NCBI GenBank assembly: GCA_004352715.1
Contig: SCFE01000014.1
Span: forward strand, 1,037,700 to 1,101,699
Reading direction: 5' to 3'
DNA length: 64,000 bases
DNA from: Hofstenia miamia
Lineage: Eukaryota; Xenacoelomorpha; Acoela
The notes beneath the pieces are model-generated. The model saw only the letters and a program-made list of their open reading frames with translations. It was not told the origin of the DNA and made no database searches. Below are positions 59,363-64,000 of the stretch, piece by piece. The stretch's first letter is position 1. Each line of letters opens with the position of its first letter. The translations under genes and the position numbers were made by a program.

Positions 59363-60124
59363 TTTCCTCATCTCATCGTGTCTTTGCCCAATTCATTCTC
59401 ATCAAAGATCTAGTAATTTATTCAGGTGCAGTTTTTGGTATACTATAATTATTTTTACTATATTAATTAAAGGGCAGCTTGATATAACCATACATGAATC
59501 CCTCAAAGAATTCAAATTTAACTCCACGAAAATTACAAAAGTGCATTCAAATTATTATACAATCAAATTCTATTATTTACTAGATAATCATTTAAAATCC
59601 TTTTTAAAATTTCGAGTAATCATTTCTGGATACATTGAAAGTAACCCAGGGCCAACAATTTCGGAAAATATAATTAATGATATACTAAACAAATTCAAAT
59701 CTAACTCTAAAATCATTTATATGAGTGGTAGAAGTCTTAGTGCAAATCGCAATGAATTTTTGCAAATGGTACATGTATATAAATTCGGAAATAACGAAGT
59801 ATATTTAAACCTGGTTAAACGATTCTGGTAGTCTGAAAACATTATATAATCTTAATTCTATCTATTTTGATATTTATTTTAAAAATACATCTGAACGGGA
59901 TGGCGGTTTAATGATACTAATTCTCAAATTTTTAAAATCAAAACACAGAGAAGATTTAGAATTGAATCATGAAATATTCGAAACTATACGAATTTAATTA
60001 GAATCTTTCTCAAATTCCTACAACAACGAACTTATAAACATTTGCTATAATCCAAATAAAAATTTTATTTCTGAATTTTATAACCACAACATTGAAGAAA
60101 TTGAATATGCCATTCTTGAAAATA
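59355..60124 (+). pseudogene. CR1-like ORF2 start, copy B
   Basis: ATG 59355 overlaps the ORF1 stop. About 90 residues of hydrophobic leader precede the 2A-like SGYIESNPGP, then NDILNKFKSNSKIIYMSGRSLSANRNEF at the endonuclease start (two motifs shown together with copy A). A frameshift after 59760 is followed by WLNDSGSL-like and RDGGLMI remnants and CYNPNKNFISEFYNH. The catalytic GDFN and SDH parts are missing because the copy ends near 60124. Confidence 0.75.
59628..59657 (+). other. 2A-like motif in ORF2, copy B (SGYIESNPGP)
   Basis: Keeps ExNPGP including the final Pro, but the usual Asp is Tyr. Together with copy A (SGDIETNPGL) the family consensus would be a regular 2A motif. Confidence 0.78.
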
Positions 60125-60126
60125 AA

Positions 60127-61404
60127 TTTTTTTACCTGCTGAGTTATGTCATTAACATAGATTGCAAATAAAATTGGTCCAAGAACTGTGCCTTGTGGAA
60201 CTCCACGATCTGGTATAATATATTTTGATTTTTTACCATTAAGTATAACTCTTTGCTGTCGATTTTTAAGTCATTATTAACATTTGTTATCAAAGTTATG
60301 ATATATTAATTTGTCCCTTAATATTTCAAAATTCATTGAGTTAAAAGCTTTGCTCAAGTCAAGGAGTGCAAAACAACTACATTTGTTTAGGGTTAAATTG
60401 GATTTCATTTGTTCTGATATTGATAAAATTGCATCTTGAGTGCTATAACCAAATTGTTTTTTTGAAAGAATATTTTCAGATATCAAATATGCATTTATTT
60501 GATTATTAAATAATTTTTCGAATTGTTTACTAAAGCGGTGGCCAATGCAGATGGGCCTATAATTTTGTGCATTTAGAGGGTCGCATTTTTATATATAGGG
60601 CTTATGTCAGATTTCTTAAATATATCCGGGAATTCATTATCAATAATGCATTGGTTAAATGCGAATAGTAGATGTTCATTAAAGATATGAAAATGACGTT
60701 TAATAATAAAGATTGGAAGATTATAGGATGCCGTTGATTTATTTGTGTCTAAAGTTTTTATTATGGTTTCTAGTTCATTTGCATTTATGAGTCTAAAAGA
60801 AAAGTATGTTTTTCCTGGGAATTTATTAATATTTGTCTTTCTCTTATATTGGGGAAAATTGAAATTTCCAAGTTCCTTAAATCCTTAAATATTGTATTTA
60901 GGTGGTCTATTATTATTGTTTTTTTCTATTGTAGTTTGGTTATCAATAATTAGTTCATTAATATAAGTTGAAATTCCTTCACTTTTTCCCAAAATTTTAT
61001 GAATATATCGCCATTTTTCGTTTGTATTACTTAGTTTATTGAAGAGCCTTTTTTTAAAGCAGATTTTTTATTTCTTAATTGTTTAATAATCCTCTTTGAT
61101 TTTCCGTAATTAGTCCAATTAGTTGTTGTCTGTTTGAGTGAGATCAAACAAATTTCTTTTAATACTTACTAGTTCATGTATGCCACTATCGCCGCCATTT
61201 GATATAGCAAACTTGCGCGCTTTTAGTTTTACTTTGCGGTACTTAATTGGTGCCGCTTTATTAAATGCATTGCAATTTCTTTGAAGTATATAGTTGAACG
61301 ATATGTTTTTCGAAAGTGTTTCCATTATTTCGTCTGAATAATTTAGATAATCTTTTGCATAAATTATTTTAAATTTATTGGCTTTGGTAGTTATATTACT
61401 TATA
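60127..61404 (-). pseudogene. CR1-like LINE copy C, RT part
   Basis: Minus-strand relative of copy A. Next to the mariner: ITTKANKFKIIYAKDYLNYSDE, corresponding to NKTNKSKQFKIINARDYLSY of copy A (two adjacent parts). It continues through IKYRKVKLKARKF and VSIKRNLFDLTQ, then in broken frames the RT with NILSKKQFGYSTQDAIL and ALLDLSKAFNSMNFEIL (60486-60277), and an RT palm fragment IPDRGVPQGTVLGP-like near 60210. It ends near 60127 against copy B. Many frameshifts; no activity expected. Confidence 0.82.
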
Positions 61405-61528
61405 CAGGGTGTTTGAGCAAATTTTACAAAATTGGTCATCATTTATTGAATTGCATTACAACATTTGACAAAACCATATAATCCAAAATGATTTTAATGA
61501 CAAATATATAACACACATAGAGACACTA

Positions 61529-62807
61529 TTATTCAATGTGTCCTCCATTATTATCAATTACGTCTTCAATACGGCGGCGGAAAGATTTGCATGCATCAAT
61601 GAGGAAAATGTCTGACATATTGGTCCACTCATTCTTAATNNNNNNNNNNNNNNNNNNNNNNNNNNNNNNNNNNNNNNNNNNNNNNNNNNNNNNNNNNNNN
61701 NNNNNNNNNNNNNNNNNNNNNNNNNNNNNNNNNNNNNNNNNNNNNNNNNNNNNNNNNNNNNNNNNNNNNNNNNNNNNNNNNNNNNNNNNNNNNNNNNNNN
61801 NNNNNNNNNNNNNNNNNNNNNNNNNNNNNNNNNNNNNNNNNNNNNNNNNNNNNNNNNNNNNNNNNNNNNNNNNNNNNNNNNNNNNNNNNNNNNNNNNNNN
61901 NNNNNNNNNNNNNNNNNNNNNNNNNNNNNNNNNNNNNNNNNNNNNNNNNNNNNNNNNNNNNNNNNNNNNNNNNNNNNNNNNNNNNNNNNNNNNNNNNNNN
62001 NNNNNNNNNNNNNNNNNNNNNNNNNNNNNNNNNNNNNNNNNNNNNNNNNNNNNNNNNNNNNNNNNNNNNNNNNNNNNNNNNNNNNNNNNNNNNNNNNNNN
62101 NNNNNNNNNNNNNNNNNCTGGATAGTGGGTCTTCAGCCATGGCAATACATGGTACCTCAGCACTTTGTAGTATGCATCAGCCCCTACATTTTCTCCAGGT
62201 TGAAAAAAGTAGGGGGCATCTTCTTCCCGTCAGAGGCTGCGACACCCAGGACCATGATCTGAGCTGCATTCTTTGTGTGGAATGTGCCAACAACTTCTTC
62301 TTATGACTTTGTGAGGAACCGGTCATTTCGCCTGTTGACAACAGCATCTATGGTGAAGATTTTCTCATCAGAAAATACATTGACAGTGCCACCTCGAGTC
62401 CTGAGATATTTCATGACTTTTTTGCACCTTACCAGTCTCTTTGACTTCAAAGACTCAGTCAATAGGTGCCTTTGTGTCCTAACAAATGATTTGTAATCCA
62501 GATCCTTTTGAGCAGCCAATTGAACTGTGCTGGGTTGCACATTCATCTCTTTCGCCATTTTTCTCAGAGACTTCGTAGGCTCCTCTGTTATCTTGGTCTG
62601 AAGAGCATTCAAAAAGTTTGGAGTCCTCTTTTTGTTCTTTCCTCCACTGCCAGACTTCCTAATGGTTCCTTTTCCACTAGCCTCAGTGTTCCTTACGTTG
62701 TACACCGTCATTAAAGAGATGCCAACTACAGCACAGATCTCTATTGGAGCAACTTTGGCACGCAGGAGTTCTGCCATCCTTTCCCGTCTTCTCTGCTGTG
62801 GAGTCAT
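61529..62807 (-). pseudogene. Mariner-like transposase, broken
   Basis: ATG 62807 starts MTPQQRRRERMAELLRAK, leading into a helix-turn-helix (IEICAVVGISLMTVYNVRN), a basic linker and a second HTH-like part. The first catalytic Asp is in VNVFSDEKIFTID. TAA at 62301 interrupts after FLTKS; the next part VLGVAASDGKKMPPTFF continues, and a shift at an A-run near 62200 leads to GADAYYKVLRYHVLPW. The N gap (61640-62117) hides the second and third catalytic acids, so the DDxD spacing cannot be read. The end FRRRIEDVIDNNGGHIE is typical for mariner-like transposases. Confidence 0.86.
61640..62117. other. Assembly gap (478 N) in transposase
   Basis: N run within the mariner. Confidence 0.98.
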
Positions 62808-62952
62808 TTTAGCTTTGATTGAAATGAAACTGTCCAATTTTATAGCCAAGAGAATAAGATTTTAGAAAATATAACTTTGACAACAATGCATTAATCCATT
62901 GCTAGTTTGTTTCTGTCATGAAAGTAGTTGTAAAATTCGTTCAAACACCCTG

Positions 62953-63256
62953 TATATGTGCAGAGTATGGTCACTGAATGATTCAAACATGAAGGATTTA
63001 AAAACTAAGTCGGAGTTTGTTAGGAAATAATCAATTAAATTGTTATGTCGTGTAGGACAGTCAGTATTTACACAATGAAAATCGTATGTTGCGCAAAATT
63101 CTTTTAACGATTTTTTTTCAAGATTATTGAAATAATTTATATTAAAGTCACCAAATATATTTATAGAATAGTAGAGATCACTTATTTCGGACATTTCATT
63201 TGCCTTAAATTTTAAATAGTCAATATTATAATTCTTATTGGGATTGTAAAGGTGTG
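62953..63256 (-). pseudogene. CR1-like LINE copy C, endonuclease part
   Basis: Endonuclease remnant upstream of the mariner on the minus strand: LYNPNKNYNIDYLKF, SINIFGDFNINYFNN (catalytic Asp/Asn), VNTDCPTRHNNLIDYF and FESFSDHTLHI (catalytic SDH). Close to copy A. Its 5' side is cut at about 63257 by the repeat element. Confidence 0.85.
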
Positions 63257-64000
63257 TTCCCACTATCGACTTTTATCATCTGTCAAGAAATCGGTGATAA
63301 AAGTCGATAGTGTGAACACTCTATCTGCTTTTTTATTGGCTGATAAAAGTCGATAGTCTGAACGCTCCATCCGATTTTTTGGCAAAACAGCCAGATTACT
63401 GTCATCTGATAATTTATCAGCTGATAAAAGTCGATAGTCTGAACGGTACTAAAACTAGTCGAATAGCTACTTGAAACTAATTGCTTACTTCTCAAGTAGG
63501 GAACAGACTTCCAAAATGTGAATTATTGTCATTGAAATATTTCAACTTCAAAATATGCAAACATTGCTTACTTTTAAAAACAGGCTAATCAGTAGACAGA
63601 TGTTGTTATTTTTCTTACTGTCAATCAAAAGATGATAATTTATCATCTGATAAAAAATCGATAGTCTGAACGGTACTAAAACTAGTCGAATAGCTACTTG
63701 AAACTAATTGCTTACTTCTCAAGTAGGGAACAGACTTCCAAAATGTGAATTATTGTCATTGAAATATTTCAACTTCAAAATATGCAAACATTGCTTACTT
63801 TTAAAAACAGGCTAATCAGTAGACAGATGTTGTTACTTTTCTTACTGTCAATCAAAAGATGATAATTTATCATCTGATAAAATATCGATAGTCTGAACAC
63901 TCTTCCAACTCCGCTTTTTCTGATAAAAAATCGGATGATAAAAAATCGCCAATGTGAACGAAAATAATTGCATTTTCGATTAGAATCTGCTGATAAAAGT
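63257..64000. mobile_element. MITE-like element of GATAAAAGTCGATAGT repeats (runs off window)
   Basis: The left end GTGTTCCCACTATCGACTTT is inverse to GATAAAAGTCGATAGTGTGA at 63292. The motif GATAAAA(G/A)TCGATAGTCTGA recurs at 63341, 63423, 63648 and 63876, with decayed copies at 63931 and 63991. No coding sequence. It interrupts the LINE copy C endonuclease. The right end and any target duplication lie outside the window, so the class is uncertain; subterminal repeats suggest a hAT- or P-like MITE. Confidence 0.6.
63432..63885. repeat. 227-bp tandem repeat, two units
   Basis: 63432-63658 and 63659-63885 are almost identical (for example TTGTTATTTTTCTT against TTGTTACTTTTCTT). Each runs from CGATAGTCTGAAC to ATCATCTGATAAAA. 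Confidence 0.93.

Larger units (their letters stand above)
58332..60124 (+). mobile_element. CR1-like LINE, copy B (3' truncated)
   Basis: A second, diverged member in the same orientation, beginning at its ORF1 ATG directly after the ATT tail of copy A. It runs through ORF1 and the start of ORF2 and stops in the endonuclease at about 60124, where a LINE of opposite orientation begins. Confidence 0.82.
61405..62952 (-). mobile_element. Tc1/mariner-type DNA transposon inside LINE copy C
   Basis: Imperfect inverted ends of about 26 bp (CAGGGTGTTTGAGCAAATTT and CAGGGTGTTTGAACGAATTT) with TA on both outer sides (61403-61404 and 62953-62954). The LINE frame joins across it: SDHTLHI on the right and ITTKANKF on the left, as SDHALCTYISNKTNK in copy A. 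It encodes a decayed transposase and contains a 478-N gap. Confidence 0.9.

Overview
The window looks like repeat-dense, AT-rich DNA from an invertebrate animal. Every recognisable gene belongs to a transposable element. I found no host gene, rRNA, tRNA or CRISPR array. The mix of Ty3/gypsy LTR elements, CR1-like and R4/Dong-like LINEs and a mariner points to a metazoan, but the phylum cannot be read from the sequence. Eight runs of N and several isolated single N joins show a draft scaffold, and some of the structure below is probably assembly error.

Layout. 1-2357: part of a Ty3/gypsy pol (copy A, minus strand). 3403-3755: relic of an unusual third ORF (copy F, plus strand). 6533-19077: a nearly complete gypsy element (copy B, minus strand) with two LTRs, PBS, PPT, gag, pol and a very long third ORF, flanked by the direct repeat CAACTAT. 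It sits inside the 5' LTR of an older, decayed relative (copy C, plus strand, to 25366). Copy C is itself interrupted by a 0.75 kb miniature LTR element (22010-22762). 26757-29156: another decayed relative (copy D, minus strand). 29157-37841 and 41869-50332: two nearly identical inverted arms of about 8.4 kb. They carry one more ORF3 relic (copy E), a 1.3 kb TIR element and a LINE RT relic. The right arm is exactly one contig between two 1000-N gaps, so an inverted haplotig is a serious possibility. 38049-40868 and 51380-53562: R4/Dong-type LINEs with a restriction-like endonuclease, all at ATT repeats. 53660-60124: two head-to-tail CR1-like LINEs (ORF1 with an SGNH-type esterase, ORF2 with a 2A-like motif, endonuclease and RT). 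60127-63256: a third CR1-like copy in inverse orientation, split by a mariner (61405-62952). 63257-64000: a tandem and inverted repeat, probably a MITE or other non-autonomous DNA transposon.

The most interesting system is the gypsy family. It appears to use a canonical T TTA AAC slippery site at the gag stop. It carries a third ORF of about 1,246 codons downstream of integrase, entered out of frame through an arginine-rich minisatellite. Pieces of the same ORF3 occur in at least three other copies. The ORF3 C-terminus has motifs reminiscent of SGNH hydrolases but no recognisable nucleophile block. I do not recognise ORF3 as a known env or accessory protein. The miniature LTR element shares the LTR terminus and primer-binding site of this family, so it is probably mobilised by it.
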